DNA of 64,000 nt from Massilia sp. Se16.2.3 (GTDB lineage Bacteria; Pseudomonadota; Gammaproteobacteria; Burkholderiales; Burkholderiaceae_D): positions 4,092,001-4,156,000 of the forward strand of contig NZ_CP050451.1 of the NCBI RefSeq assembly GCF_014171595.1, written 5' to 3'. The number at the start of each line of letters is the position of its first letter. Within the stretch, counting starts at the first letter, position 1. Below the pieces are notes generated by a model. It was not told the origin of the DNA, ran no database searches, and saw nothing but the letters and a program-made list of their open reading frames with translations. Made by a program: the position numbers and the translations under genes. Below, in pieces: positions 39,496 to 47,927 of the stretch.

Positions 39496-39708
39496 TCAGG
39501 GGTTGGCGCGGTTGTATTCGTTCTGCTTCTGGTTGCGGTTCTGGATCGTTGCCGACCAGGACAGGCGGTCGTTATGGAAGCGCGCCTGGTAATGGCGGTT
39601 GTCTTCCTTGCCGGCGTACTCGCCGCGGATCCATTCCGGATGCTGGTCCACTTCCAGGCAGCCGGCGAGCAGCAGCCCGAGGGCGATGGCGACCATGAGT
39701 TTCTTCAT
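39496..39708 (-). CDS. Small lipoprotein of the formate dehydrogenase operon
   Basis: This 70-residue protein has the signal MKKLMVAIALGLLLAGC with a textbook lipobox (LLAGC, Cys17). The mature part EVDQHPEWIRGEYAGKEDNRHYQARFHND is hydrophilic and contains conserved-looking aromatic residues. It starts inside the fdhB stop (ATGA) and ends ten bases before fdhC. It has the size and place of the small membrane-associated proteins seen in beta-proteobacterial FDH loci. Function unknown. Confidence 0.75.
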   Translation of the reverse strand: MKKLMVAIALGLLLAGCLEVDQHPEWIRGEYAGKEDNRHYQARFHNDRLSWSATIQNRNQKQNEYNRANP

Positions 39709-40388
39709 TGCGGGAACCTCCCGCCGCCGTTCTGGAAGTCGCCGGAATCCTGATTCTCGCGCGGCAGGTCGCCCTTGGCCTTGATCTCGCCGCCGCGTTT
39801 CGGGCGTCCATAGGCGATCTTCCAGCCCCACAGTTCCGGGCCGTAGCCGCGCGTTTCCACGCGCTGGCGGTAGATGTCGGCGATCAGGTCGGCCTCGCCG
39901 CCGAGCAGCGCCTTGGTGCCGCACATTTCGGCGCAGGCCGGCAGCTTGCCCTCGGCGATGCGGTTGCGGCCGTACTTCTCGAATTCGGCTTCCGAGGTAT
40001 CCGGCTCGGGACCGCCGGCGCAGAAGGTGCACTTGTCCATCTTGCCGCGGTGGTTGAACAGGCCGCTGCCGGCAAACTGGGGGGCGCCGAAAGGACAGGC
40101 GTAATAGCAGTAGCCGCAGCCGATGCACTGGTCCTTGCTGTGCAGGACGATGCCGTCCTCGGTGTGGTAAATGCAGTTGGTCGGGCACACTGCCAGGCAG
40201 GGTGCGTCGGTGCAATGCATGCAGGCCACCGACACCGAGCGTTCGCCCGGCACGCCGTCGTTGATCGTCACCACGCGGCGACGGTTCACGCCCCAGGGCG
40301 TTTCGTGTTCGTTCTTGCAGGCGGTAACGCAGCCGTTGCAGTCGATGCAACGCTCGGTATCGCAAATGAATTTCATCCTCGCGGCCAT
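39705..40388 (-). CDS. fdhB: Formate dehydrogenase beta subunit, four [4Fe-4S] clusters
   Basis: This is a 227-residue electron-transfer subunit. Four cysteine clusters are visible: CIDCNGCVTACKNEH, CMHCTDAPCLAVCPTNCI, CIGCGYCYYACPFGAPQ and the last in CTFCAGG...CAEMCGTKAL. The reading is uninterrupted. It lacks the long C-terminal transmembrane helix of E. coli FdnH, so contact with the membrane must come from FdhC. It overlaps the following small lipoprotein gene by four bases. The start may alternatively be the internal ATG at 40376 (MKFICDTE), the typical first residues of the family. Confidence 0.92.
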   Translation of the reverse strand: MAARMKFICDTERCIDCNGCVTACKNEHETPWGVNRRRVVTINDGVPGERSVSVACMHCTDAPCLAVCPTNCIYHTEDGIVLHSKDQCIGCGYCYYACPFGAPQFAGSGLFNHRGKMDKCTFCAGGPEPDTSEAEFEKYGRNRIAEGKLPACAEMCGTKALLGGEADLIADIYRQRVETRGYGPELWGWKIAYGRPKRGGEIKAKGDLPRENQDSGDFQNGGGRFPQ

Positions 40389-40478
40389 GTCCCGCCTCCT
40401 CTGCTCTGCTGCGTTTCTATCGCGCGATACCGATTGCCCGATACCGTTTGCTGTTTGCCTGCCTTGTTACGCGCGTCC

Positions 40479-43313
40479 TCATGCGCGTACCACCCGGCAC
40501 ATCGATACCTTGGTTTCCTGCATCATCGTCACGGCATCGTAGCCGTAGGTCCAGCCCGTGTTGATGGCTTCGCCTCGTACGGTCGGCGCGCCATCCTCGG
40601 GGTAATGCTTTTCCAGGTCTTCGCCCATCCACCAGCCGCCGAAGTGGAACGGCGCCCAGACGAGGCCGATCGGTACCCGTTCGGTCACCATCGCCATCAT
40701 CTTCAGGCGCGCACCGGTCGGCGTCTCGACCCAGACGTATTCGCCGATCCGGGCGCCGATCTGCACGGCGTCCTTCGGGTTGATCTCGATAAACATGTTC
40801 TGTTGCAGCTCGGCCAGCCACGGATTCGAGCGCGTTTCCTCGCCGCCGCCTTCGTATTCGACCAGGCGACCGGACGTCATGATCAGCGGGAAGTCCTTGG
40901 AGAAGTCGATTGCCTGCACCGATTTATAGAGCGTTGGCAGACGCAGGAAATTGGCCTTGTCGTCGTAGGTCGGGTACCTGGCGACCAGGTCGCGCCTTGG
41001 CGAGAGCAAGGGTTCACGGTGGGTCGGCACCGGGTCGGGGAAGTTCCACACGTTGGCGCGGGCACGCGCGTTGCCATAAGGCGCACAGCCGTGGGAAATG
41101 ACCACACGAATGATGCCGCCCGACGGGTCGGTCTTCCAGTTCTTGCCTTCGGCCATCGCCTGCTCGGCCGGCGTGAGTTCGGCCCACCAGCCCAGCTTTT
41201 TCAGGAAGACATGGTCGAACTCGGGGTAGCCGGTGTCGAGCTGGCTGTCCTTGTTGGTCGAGCCGTCGGCCGCGAGCAGGCTCTCGCCATTGTGCTCGAC
41301 GCCCCAGTTGGCGCGGAACGGCAGGCCGCCCTCGGCCACGCTCTTGCTGGTGTCGTAGAGGATGGGCGTACCCGGATGCTTCATTTCCGGCGTGCCCCAG
41401 CACGGCCACGGCAAGCCGTAGTAGTCGCCCTTGCAGGGACCGTGGTCGGCGCGCAGCGTGGTCGGGTTGAAGGTGTGCTTGTTCTCCATGTGGAGCTTGA
41501 GGCGCTCGGGAGAGCAACCCGTGTAGCCGATGGTCCAGCACGAGCGGTTGATCTCGCGCAGGATGTCTTCGACCACTGGCTCGTTGTGCACCACCTTGAT
41601 GTTCCTGCACAGTTCGTTATGGAAGCCGAGCTTCTTCGCGAACAGGTACATGATCTCGTGGTCGGTCTTGCATTCGAACAGCGGTGCAATGACCCGCTCG
41701 CGCCACTGGATGGAGCGGTTCGACGACGTGCACGACCCTTGCGTTTCGAACTGCGAGGCGGCCGGCAGCAGGTAGACGCCGTCGGTGCGGCCGTGCATCG
41801 AGGCCGTCATGCTCGGGTACGGGTCGATCACGACCAGCATGTCGAGCTTCTGCATGGCCGCCTTCATGTCGGGCAGGCGGGTCTGGCTGTTCGGCGCGTG
41901 GCCCCAGTAGAACACGGCGCGCAGATTGCTGGGCTGGTCGATGTACTGGTTCTGCTCGTTCACCGCGTCGAACCAGCGCGACACCGTGATGCCGGGCTTT
42001 TCCATCAGTTCCTTGGAACCGAAGCGCGACAGGATCCAGTTGTAGTCCACGCCCCAGGCGTTGGCGAAATGCTTCCAGGCCCCTTCGGCCAGGCCGTAGT
42101 AGCCGGGCAGCGAGTCGCCGTTCGGACCGACGTCGGTGGCGCCCTGCACGTTGTCGTGGCCGCGGTAGATGTTGGCGCCGCCGCCGGGTACGCCGATATT
42201 GCCCAGCGCCAGCTGCAGGATGGACAGCGCGCGGACGTTGGCGGTACCGACGTGGTGCTGGGTGATGCCCATGCACCAGACCACGGATGAGGGACGGTTC
42301 TTCGCCAGCGTTTCGGCAATCGTGCGCACCGAGGCCTCCGGCACCCCGGTGACGTCCGATACCTTGTCCGGCGTCCACTTCGCCACTTCCTTGCGCACAT
42401 CTTCCATGCCATAGGTGCGCGCGGCGATGAAGGCCTTGTCTTCCCAGCCGTTGTTGAAGATGTGCCAGAGGATGCCCCAGACCAGCGGGATGTCGGTACC
42501 CGGACGCACGCGCACATAATGGTGGGCAAAGCGCGCGGTGCGGGTGAAGCGCGGGTCGACCACGATCATCTTCGCGCCCAGTTCCTTGGCGTGCAGGAAG
42601 TGCAGCATCGAGATCGGGTGCGCCTCGGCCGGGTTGGAGCCGATGAACATCACGGCCTTGCTGTAGTGCAGGTCGTTGAAGGAGTTCGTCATCGCGCCAT
42701 AGCCGAAGGTCTGGGCCACGCCCGCGACCGTCGTCGAGTGGCAGATGCGTGCCTGGTGATCGCAGTTGTTCGAGCCCCAGAAGGAGACGAATTTGCGCAG
42801 CAGGTAGGCTTGCTCGTTGTTGTGCTTGGAAGAGCCGATCACCATCAGCGCGTCGGGCCCGGCCTGCTGGCGCAGTTGCAGCAGCTTGTCGCCGATCTCG
42901 TTGATGGCCTGGTCCCAGGAAATGCGCTCGTACTTGCCGTTCACCAGCTTCATCGGATAGCGCAGGCGGTGCTCGCCGAAGCCATGCTCGCGCACCGAGG
43001 CGCCTTTCGCGCAGTGCGCACCCATGTTGATGGGCGAATCGAAGGCCGCTTCCTGGCGCACCCAGACGCCGTTGGCGACCACCGCATCGACCGAGCAGCC
43101 GACCGAGCAGTGGCTGCAGACGGTACGCTTGATTTCGGTCTTGACGGGCGCGTCGGCGACCGGCGTGGAGGCCGTGGCCGGTTCGATGACGTTCAGCGGC
43201 AGCGAACGTGCCAGCGCGCCGGCGCCGGCGGCAACGCCCGCGCCGACCAGGAACTTGCGCCGCTTCGCTCCCCGCATGTCGCCATTCTGGCTCGCACTCT
43301 TGACTAAGGACAT
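40479..43313 (-). CDS. fdhA: Formate dehydrogenase alpha subunit, molybdenum, Tat-exported
   Basis: This is the 944-residue catalytic subunit that oxidises formate to CO2. It has a Tat signal (RRKFLVGAGVAAG), a [4Fe-4S] site at Cys66, Cys69, Cys73 and Cys101, and the metal-ligand Cys191 followed by His192 in HQARICHSTT; the codon is TGC, so this is the cysteine form, not selenocysteine. Bis-MGD-binding regions are visible (MVIGSSKHNNEQAYL, PRFTRTARFAHHYVRVRPGTD, VVWCMGITQHHVGTANVRAL), and the C-terminal domain ends with FHFGGWWMGEDLEKHY. It follows the small Tat-signal protein in the operon. The gene is intact and full length. Confidence 0.96.
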   Translation of the reverse strand: MSLVKSASQNGDMRGAKRRKFLVGAGVAAGAGALARSLPLNVIEPATASTPVADAPVKTEIKRTVCSHCSVGCSVDAVVANGVWVRQEAAFDSPINMGAHCAKGASVREHGFGEHRLRYPMKLVNGKYERISWDQAINEIGDKLLQLRQQAGPDALMVIGSSKHNNEQAYLLRKFVSFWGSNNCDHQARICHSTTVAGVAQTFGYGAMTNSFNDLHYSKAVMFIGSNPAEAHPISMLHFLHAKELGAKMIVVDPRFTRTARFAHHYVRVRPGTDIPLVWGILWHIFNNGWEDKAFIAARTYGMEDVRKEVAKWTPDKVSDVTGVPEASVRTIAETLAKNRPSSVVWCMGITQHHVGTANVRALSILQLALGNIGVPGGGANIYRGHDNVQGATDVGPNGDSLPGYYGLAEGAWKHFANAWGVDYNWILSRFGSKELMEKPGITVSRWFDAVNEQNQYIDQPSNLRAVFYWGHAPNSQTRLPDMKAAMQKLDMLVVIDPYPSMTASMHGRTDGVYLLPAASQFETQGSCTSSNRSIQWRERVIAPLFECKTDHEIMYLFAKKLGFHNELCRNIKVVHNEPVVEDILREINRSCWTIGYTGCSPERLKLHMENKHTFNPTTLRADHGPCKGDYYGLPWPCWGTPEMKHPGTPILYDTSKSVAEGGLPFRANWGVEHNGESLLAADGSTNKDSQLDTGYPEFDHVFLKKLGWWAELTPAEQAMAEGKNWKTDPSGGIIRVVISHGCAPYGNARARANVWNFPDPVPTHREPLLSPRRDLVARYPTYDDKANFLRLPTLYKSVQAIDFSKDFPLIMTSGRLVEYEGGGEETRSNPWLAELQQNMFIEINPKDAVQIGARIGEYVWVETPTGARLKMMAMVTERVPIGLVWAPFHFGGWWMGEDLEKHYPEDGAPTVRGEAINTGWTYGYDAVTMMQETKVSMCRVVRA

Positions 43314-43332
43314 GGCTGGTCTCCGGGTACGC

Positions 43333-43566
43333 TCACCAGTAGGCGGCGGTTTGGTAGTAACGGCGGATGTGTTCGGTTTCGTGGTAGCCGCGTTTCACCG
43401 CCGGTTTGGCGGCCTCCGCAACGGGAAGTTCGGGCGCGGCTTCTGCCCCGCCGGCCACCACTGCCGGGGCGCCGAGCGGGGCGGCCTTCAGGAAGCTGCG
43501 GCGGGCCGGATCGGGTGCACCGGCCGGGGCGTTCCCGGCCTCGGCCGGATGGTGCTTGGGTTGCAT
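43333..43566 (-). CDS. Formate dehydrogenase region Tat-signal micro-protein
   Basis: This 77-residue protein has a twin-arginine motif (DPARRSFLKAAPLGAPAVVAGG) close to its N-terminus and a short C-terminal tail GYHETEHIRRYYQTAAYW, which is the hallmark of the small Tat-target protein that precedes fdhA in many beta-proteobacteria. The start at 43566 is favoured by AGGAGGAGG seven bases upstream; an ATG at 43593, overlapping the TorD stop, would add nine residues. It probably rides with, or guides, FdhA through the Tat system. The gene name fdhX is sometimes used; I leave it blank. Confidence 0.82.
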   Translation of the reverse strand: MQPKHHPAEAGNAPAGAPDPARRSFLKAAPLGAPAVVAGGAEAAPELPVAEAAKPAVKRGYHETEHIRRYYQTAAYW

Positions 43567-43585
43567 CGCGTCCTCCTCCTTGGAA

Positions 43586-44308
43586 TCAGTCATCGAAGCC
43601 GTCGTCGACCGCGAAGGCTTCCCTTTCGATCGTCAGCAATGCGTCGACGAAGCGCGCCACCAGCCGGTAGAAATTCGCGCCTTCGGCATTCTGGATATCG
43701 TTCAGGCAGCGCCCGTACCAGCGCGCGATGCGGGCTTCGAAAAAGGCTTTCTGCTGGGCGAGCGGCTGGCGCCGGATGCCGGCCCCGCCCGCGATCAGCA
43801 CGCGCATGGTTTCGCACAGTGCGCCCAGGTGATCCTCGAACTCGCCCACGCCGCGCATGCGCTTGACGCCGAAGCGCGCCAGGTCGCCGCGCAGCTCGGC
43901 CAGCGGCGTGTCGTTCATGAAGCCGGACAGGTAGAGCGAACCGTAGGGGTTGAGCGCGGGCGTGCCATTGCTGATGAAGAGCAGGTCGAACTCGGCGGCC
44001 ACGGCACCGGCGTCCATCACGCTCGAGGCCAGCACCAGCTTTTCCCGGGCATCCTCGAGCCGGTGGTCGCCGCCGCTGGCGAGGATCGGGTCGGCGCTGC
44101 CCAGCTGGGCCAGCAATTCGGCGCCGGGAGGCGCGAGCAGCAGGCGCGCGGCCAGCGCGTACAGGTCGGAGCGCGCCTGGTCTTCGGCCGCCAGCGGCAA
44201 GGAGACAGTAAGGGCAGCGGCGACGTTGACGGCGGTAGCAGCAGTGGCAGCGGTAGCGGCGGCCTCCGGTATCGCAGAGGATGAGGAAAGAGGTGATGCA
44301 ACCTGCAT
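43586..44308 (-). CDS. TorD-family molecular chaperone for formate dehydrogenase
   Basis: This is a 240-residue cytosolic redox-enzyme maturation protein. The all-helical TorD/DmsD pattern is seen in DQARSDLYALAARLLLAPPG, AEFDLLFISNGTPALNPYGSLYLSGFMND and EFEDHLGALCETMRVLIAGG, with KAFFEARIARWYGRCLNDIQNAEGANFY near the end. The N-terminal 35 residues are a low-complexity Ala/Thr stretch. The start is the ATG at 44308 (a GTG at 44314 is equally possible). It is the first gene of the FDH operon; it should bind the Tat signals of FdhA or the small Tat protein until the cofactor is inserted. Confidence 0.87.
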   Translation of the reverse strand: MQVASPLSSSSAIPEAAATAATAATAVNVAAALTVSLPLAAEDQARSDLYALAARLLLAPPGAELLAQLGSADPILASGGDHRLEDAREKLVLASSVMDAGAVAAEFDLLFISNGTPALNPYGSLYLSGFMNDTPLAELRGDLARFGVKRMRGVGEFEDHLGALCETMRVLIAGGAGIRRQPLAQQKAFFEARIARWYGRCLNDIQNAEGANFYRLVARFVDALLTIEREAFAVDDGFDD

Positions 44309-44388
44309 GGACACTGGTGCGCTCCGTTATTAAATCTGTATCGAAAGTGTATTCCCTCACCCAGCCGAGGCGCGCACGCTTGAACTTT

Positions 44389-44532
44389 TCAGCGCATGCC
44401 GGCTGCATGCATGATCGCCCGGATCAGGCTGGCCGCGAGGAAGAGCGCCGCCACCCCGCCGGCCCAGAGCAGCACCATCCAGCCCAGGCGCCGCAGCCAC
44501 AGCGGCGTTCGATTGCCACCGCGCGCTGTCAT
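44389..44532 (-). CDS. DUF2474 micro-protein downstream of cydAB
   Basis: This is a 47-residue single-span membrane protein not seen by length-based gene callers. Basic N-terminus (MTARGGNRTPLWLRRLGW), then a helix MVLLWAGGVAALFLAASLIR and a short tail. The ATG overlaps the last base of the cydB stop (TGATG), so it is translationally coupled. Position and pattern match the DUF2474/CydX-like accessory peptides that stabilise cytochrome bd oxidases. It has no other recognisable feature. Confidence 0.8.
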   Translation of the reverse strand: MTARGGNRTPLWLRRLGWMVLLWAGGVAALFLAASLIRAIMHAAGMR

Positions 44533-45539
44533 CAGTGGTAGCCCGCGTCGGCCTTCACCTTGCCGCGAAATACCCAGTACGACCAGACCGTGTACATCAG
44601 GATGACGGGCAGGATGAAGAGCGTGCCGACCAGGGCGAACCCCTGGCTGGCCGGTGGCGAGGCCGCTTCCCAGATGGTGATGGCGGGCGGCACGATGTGC
44701 GGCCAGATGCTGATCGCCATGCCGGTATAGCCGAGGAAGACCAGCGCCAGCGCCGCCACGAAAGGCCAGCGGTGCGGGTCGCGCCCCAGCGAGCGCAGCA
44801 GGATGGCGATGAAGAGCAGCACCAGCACCGGCACCGGTGCCAGGAACAGGATGTTGGGGAAGGTGAACCAGCGGTCGGCCACCGCCGGGTCGCGCAGCGG
44901 GGTCCAGATGCTGACCACCACGATGGCGCCCAGCAGCATCAGGGCGAAGGGGCGCGCCACCTTCACCATACGTTTGTGCAGCGCGCCCTCGGTCTTCATG
45001 ATCAGCCAGGTGCTGCCCAGCAGCGTGTAGGCGATCATCACGCCAAAGCCGGCCAGCAGCGGGAAGGGCGCGATCCAGTCGAGCACGCCGCCGGCATAGC
45101 TGCGTCCGGACACTTTGACGCCGTCGAGGAAAGCGCCGAGCGACACGCCCTGGAAAAAGGCGGCCGTCACCGAGCCGCCGATGAAGGCCTTGTCCCAGAA
45201 GTGGCGCCCGGCTTCCTTTGCCTTGAAGCGGAATTCGAAGGCCACCCCGCGAAACACCAGGCCGACCAGCATGAAGATCAGGGGCAGGTAGAGCCCGGAC
45301 AGGATGATCGAATACGCCACCGGAAAGGCCGCCAGCAGCCCTTCCCCGCCCAGCACCAGCCAGGTCTCGTTGCCGTCCCAGACCGGCGCGACCGTGTTCA
45401 TCATGGTGTCGCGGTCGCGCTTGTCCTTGGCAAACGGAAACAGCATGCCGATGCCGAGGTCGAAGCCGTCGAGCAGCACGTACATGAAGACGGCGAAATA
45501 GATGATGATGGCCCAGATGACCGAGGTGTCGATGCCCAT
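44532..45539 (-). CDS. cydB: Cytochrome bd-type ubiquinol oxidase subunit II
   Basis: This 335-residue polytopic partner of CydA has eight or nine hydrophobic segments. Family signatures are FVLLDGFDLGIGMLFPF-type (here MYVLLDGFDLGIGMLFPFA), APVWDGNETWLVLGG, SGLYLPLIFMLVGLVFRGVAFEFR and LGSTWLIMKTEG, ending in PVILMYTVWSYWVFRGKV. The gene is uninterrupted. The start ATG at 45539 follows the cydA stop at 45541 almost directly. Together with CydA it reduces oxygen to water with quinol without pumping protons, at low oxygen or under stress. Confidence 0.95.
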   Translation of the reverse strand: MGIDTSVIWAIIIYFAVFMYVLLDGFDLGIGMLFPFAKDKRDRDTMMNTVAPVWDGNETWLVLGGEGLLAAFPVAYSIILSGLYLPLIFMLVGLVFRGVAFEFRFKAKEAGRHFWDKAFIGGSVTAAFFQGVSLGAFLDGVKVSGRSYAGGVLDWIAPFPLLAGFGVMIAYTLLGSTWLIMKTEGALHKRMVKVARPFALMLLGAIVVVSIWTPLRDPAVADRWFTFPNILFLAPVPVLVLLFIAILLRSLGRDPHRWPFVAALALVFLGYTGMAISIWPHIVPPAITIWEAASPPASQGFALVGTLFILPVILMYTVWSYWVFRGKVKADAGYH

Positions 45540-45540
45540 G

Positions 45541-46977
45541 TCATCCTCCTTTCGCGTCGTCGCCGGCGTCGTCGTGGTTGGCGACGTCCGCCGCCGAGAG
45601 CGGACGCATCGGCGTGCGTACCTCCCCCGGACCACCATCAAGCGCGCGGTGCAGCTCGAATTTCTGCGGCCCCTTGCGCATCATGCGCAGCACGTAGGCG
45701 GTGCCGGCCCCGAAGACGACGAGGTAGGCCGCCACGAACAGGCCGAGCGTGAGCGCCAGCGCCGGCGCCCCGTGCTTCGATACGGCGTCGCTCGTCCTCA
45801 GCACGCCGTAGACGACCCAGGGCTGGCGCCCCACCTCGGTGGTGATCCAGCCGGCCAGGATGGCGACCAGGCCGGCCGGCCCCATGATCAGCGCGGCGCG
45901 GAGAAAAACGCGCGAGGTGAAAAGGCGCCCGCCGCGGCGCATGAAGAGGCTCCACAACCCGAGCCCGATCATCAGCAGGCCCAGGCCCACCATCGTGCGG
46001 AAGCTCCAGAACACGATCAGGGAATTCGGCCGGTCTTCCTTGCGAAATTCCTTCAGGCCTGGAAACTGGCCCGCCCAGCTGTGGGTGAGGATGACGCTGC
46101 CCAGGTGCGGCACTTCGACCGAGAAATGGGTCTTTTCCTCTTCCATGTCGGGAATGCCGAAGAGTTTGAGCGGCACGGCCTCGCCCGGGGTGTTTTCCCA
46201 ATGTCCTTCCATCGCCGCCAGCTTGGCCGGCTGGTGCTTTGCCGTGTTCAGTCCGTGGAAATCGCCGATGACGGCCTGGATGGGCGCGACAATCAACACC
46301 ATCCACATCGCCATCGACAGCATCTTGCGCACCGCCGGGTTGTCCCTTTTGTGCAGCAGTTGCCAGGCGCCGACGGCGCCGACGATCAGCGCGGTGGTGA
46401 GGTAGGCTGCCACCACCATGTGCAGCAGCCGGTAGGGGAAAGAGGGATTGAAGACGATCGCCAGCCAGTCGGTCGGGACCATCCGCCCGCCTTCGATGGC
46501 ATAGCCACGGGGAGTCTGCATCCAGCTGTTGGCGGCCAGGATCCAGGTGGCCGAGATCAGCGTGCCGGCCGCCACCATGCAGGTGGCCACCAGGTGCAGG
46601 GCCGGACCGACCCGGTTCCAGCCGAACAGCATCACGCCCAGGAATCCGGCCTCCAGGAAGAAGGCGGTCAGCACTTCGTAGGCCAGCACCGGCCCCATGA
46701 TGGAACCGGCGAACTCGGACATGTAACTCCAGTTGGTGCCGATCTGGTAGGCCATCACGATGCCCGAGACCACGCCCATGCCGAACATGACGGCGAAGAT
46801 CTTCAGCCAGAAGTGGTACAGGTCGACGAAGACCTGGCGCTTGGTGCGCAGCCAGGACAGTTCCAGCACGGCCAGGTAGCTTGCCAGGCCGATGGTGACT
46901 GCCGGGAACAGAATGTGGAAGGACATCGTGAAGGCGAACTGGATGCGTGCCAGCACCAACGCCGATAGGCCGAACAT
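45541..46977 (-). CDS. cydA: Cytochrome bd-type (cyanide-insensitive-like) quinol oxidase subunit I
   Basis: This 478-residue haem-binding subunit has ARIQFAFTMSFHILFPAVTIGLASYLAVLE with the haem b595 His near the start, WLKIFAVMFGMGVVSGIVMAYQ, WSYMSEFAGSIMGPVLAYEVLTAFFLEAGFLGVMLFGW, the quinol-loop HSWAGQFPGLKEFRKEDRP and TTEVGRQPWVVYGVLRTSDAVS. The Q-loop is short and the total length is below that of E. coli CydA, which places it with the CioA group; sensitivity to cyanide cannot be read from sequence. It is transcribed away from fnr. It and CydB form the complex with the DUF2474 peptide. Confidence 0.93.
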   Translation of the reverse strand: MFGLSALVLARIQFAFTMSFHILFPAVTIGLASYLAVLELSWLRTKRQVFVDLYHFWLKIFAVMFGMGVVSGIVMAYQIGTNWSYMSEFAGSIMGPVLAYEVLTAFFLEAGFLGVMLFGWNRVGPALHLVATCMVAAGTLISATWILAANSWMQTPRGYAIEGGRMVPTDWLAIVFNPSFPYRLLHMVVAAYLTTALIVGAVGAWQLLHKRDNPAVRKMLSMAMWMVLIVAPIQAVIGDFHGLNTAKHQPAKLAAMEGHWENTPGEAVPLKLFGIPDMEEEKTHFSVEVPHLGSVILTHSWAGQFPGLKEFRKEDRPNSLIVFWSFRTMVGLGLLMIGLGLWSLFMRRGGRLFTSRVFLRAALIMGPAGLVAILAGWITTEVGRQPWVVYGVLRTSDAVSKHGAPALALTLGLFVAAYLVVFGAGTAYVLRMMRKGPQKFELHRALDGGPGEVRTPMRPLSAADVANHDDAGDDAKGG

Positions 46978-47096
46978 GGGCGCTCCTGTTGTCTGCGGTG
47001 TCCAGAATCTAGCATGGGCAGCGTTGCGCACGATTGAGCGCCCCGCCCTCCGCCGGGGCGGCGCACACGCATGAGTGCACGGACGACGGACGGGAC

Positions 47097-47102
47097 TATA
47101 AT
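47097..47102 (+). promoter_or_regulatory. Possible -10 box of fnr
   Basis: TATAAT lies 30 bases upstream of the fnr start codon in the divergent cydA/fnr region (46978-47131). The -35 position shows only a poor hexamer. No convincing FNR box is seen in this divergent region. Confidence 0.35.
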
Positions 47103-47131
47103 TCCCGTATTGACCGCGACCCCGTTGACCG

Positions 47132-47899
47132 ATGACCCAGGAACCTTCTTCCGCTCCACTGTTGCCCATCAGCCTAGGCGCGCTGAAGGCGAGCTGCAGC
47201 GCCTGCAGCATGCACCAGTTGTGCCTGCCCATGGGCCTGGACAACATGGACATCGACCGCCTCGACAAGATCATCGGCGCGCGCCGGCGTCTGTCGCGCG
47301 ACGAGCGCCTGTACGCGATGGGCGACCCGTTCCGTAACCTGTACGCGGTGCGCTTCGGCCACTTCAAGACCTACCAGATCAACGCGGCCGGCGAGCAGCA
47401 GATCACGGGCTTCCAGATGGCGGGCGAGCTGCTCGGCATGGATGCCATCAGCGGCGAGCGCCACCACTGCGACGCGGTCGCGCTCGAGGACAGCGAAGTG
47501 TGCGAGATTCCGTTCTCGCGGCTGGAGGAACTGTTCGGCCAGGTGCCAGCGCTGCTGCGTCACTTCCACCGCATCATGAGCCAGGAAATCACACGCGAAC
47601 AGAACGTCATGCTGCTGCTCGGAAACATGCGGGCCGAACAGCGCTTCGCCGTGTTCCTGGTGAATCTGTCGGCACGCTACGCCGCGCGCGGCTATTCGCC
47701 CACCAGCTTTGCATTGCGCATGTCGCGCGAGGACATCGGCAACTACCTTGGGCTCACCATCGAAAGCGTCAGCCGGCTGCTGTCGCGCTTCAGGAAGCAG
47801 GGCTGGATCGCCGTCGACAAGCGCGAAGTCATCCTGCTCGAGCCGGCCAGGCTGCGCGCCATTGCCGCGGGCACGGAGCAGTGCAGCCCGATGGCCTGA
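47132..47899 (+). CDS. fnr: FNR-type oxygen-sensing transcriptional regulator
   Basis: This 255-residue Crp-family regulator controls low-oxygen metabolism. It keeps the [4Fe-4S] ligands Cys22, Cys25 and Cys31 (SCSACSMHQLC) and Cys113 (RHHCDAVAL). The cyclic-nucleotide-like barrel spans about 50-150 (FGHFKTYQINAAGEQQITGF), followed by a long dimer helix and the helix-turn-helix SREDIGNYLGLTIESVSRLLSRF. The residues E, S and R of its recognition helix match those of E. coli FNR, so it should bind TTGAT-N4-ATCAA. Such boxes occur upstream of ccoN and hemN in this window. It is divergent from cydA. Confidence 0.95.
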   Translation: MTQEPSSAPLLPISLGALKASCSACSMHQLCLPMGLDNMDIDRLDKIIGARRRLSRDERLYAMGDPFRNLYAVRFGHFKTYQINAAGEQQITGFQMAGELLGMDAISGERHHCDAVALEDSEVCEIPFSRLEELFGQVPALLRHFHRIMSQEITREQNVMLLLGNMRAEQRFAVFLVNLSARYAARGYSPTSFALRMSREDIGNYLGLTIESVSRLLSRFRKQGWIAVDKREVILLEPARLRAIAAGTEQCSPMA

Positions 47900-47909
47900 G
47901 GCCATCGGG
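47887..47909 (+). terminator. Hairpin whose loop is the fnr stop codon
   Basis: A perfect ten-base stem (CCCGATGGCC and GGCCATCGGG) encloses only TGA, the fnr stop codon, as its loop. It could act as terminator or as protection against decay; no T-run follows. Confidence 0.45.
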
Positions 47910-47927
47910 CGCAGGGTGCGCGGCCTC

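Noticed and set aside
39708..42290. Very long open frame (860 codons) on the plus strand opposite fdhA, fdhB and the small lipoprotein gene
   Set aside because: It is the antisense shadow of strongly conserved minus-strand genes. GC-rich third positions keep such frames free of stops, and its translation has no motif.
42741..42743. Possible selenocysteine in formate dehydrogenase
   Set aside because: The codon at the metal-ligand position is TGC (Cys191), not TGA, and no SECIS-like structure is needed.
46978..47131. FNR box in the cydA/fnr divergent region
   Set aside because: TTGACC and similar half-sites occur, but no 14-base dyad with the TTGAT-N4-ATCAA pattern was found.
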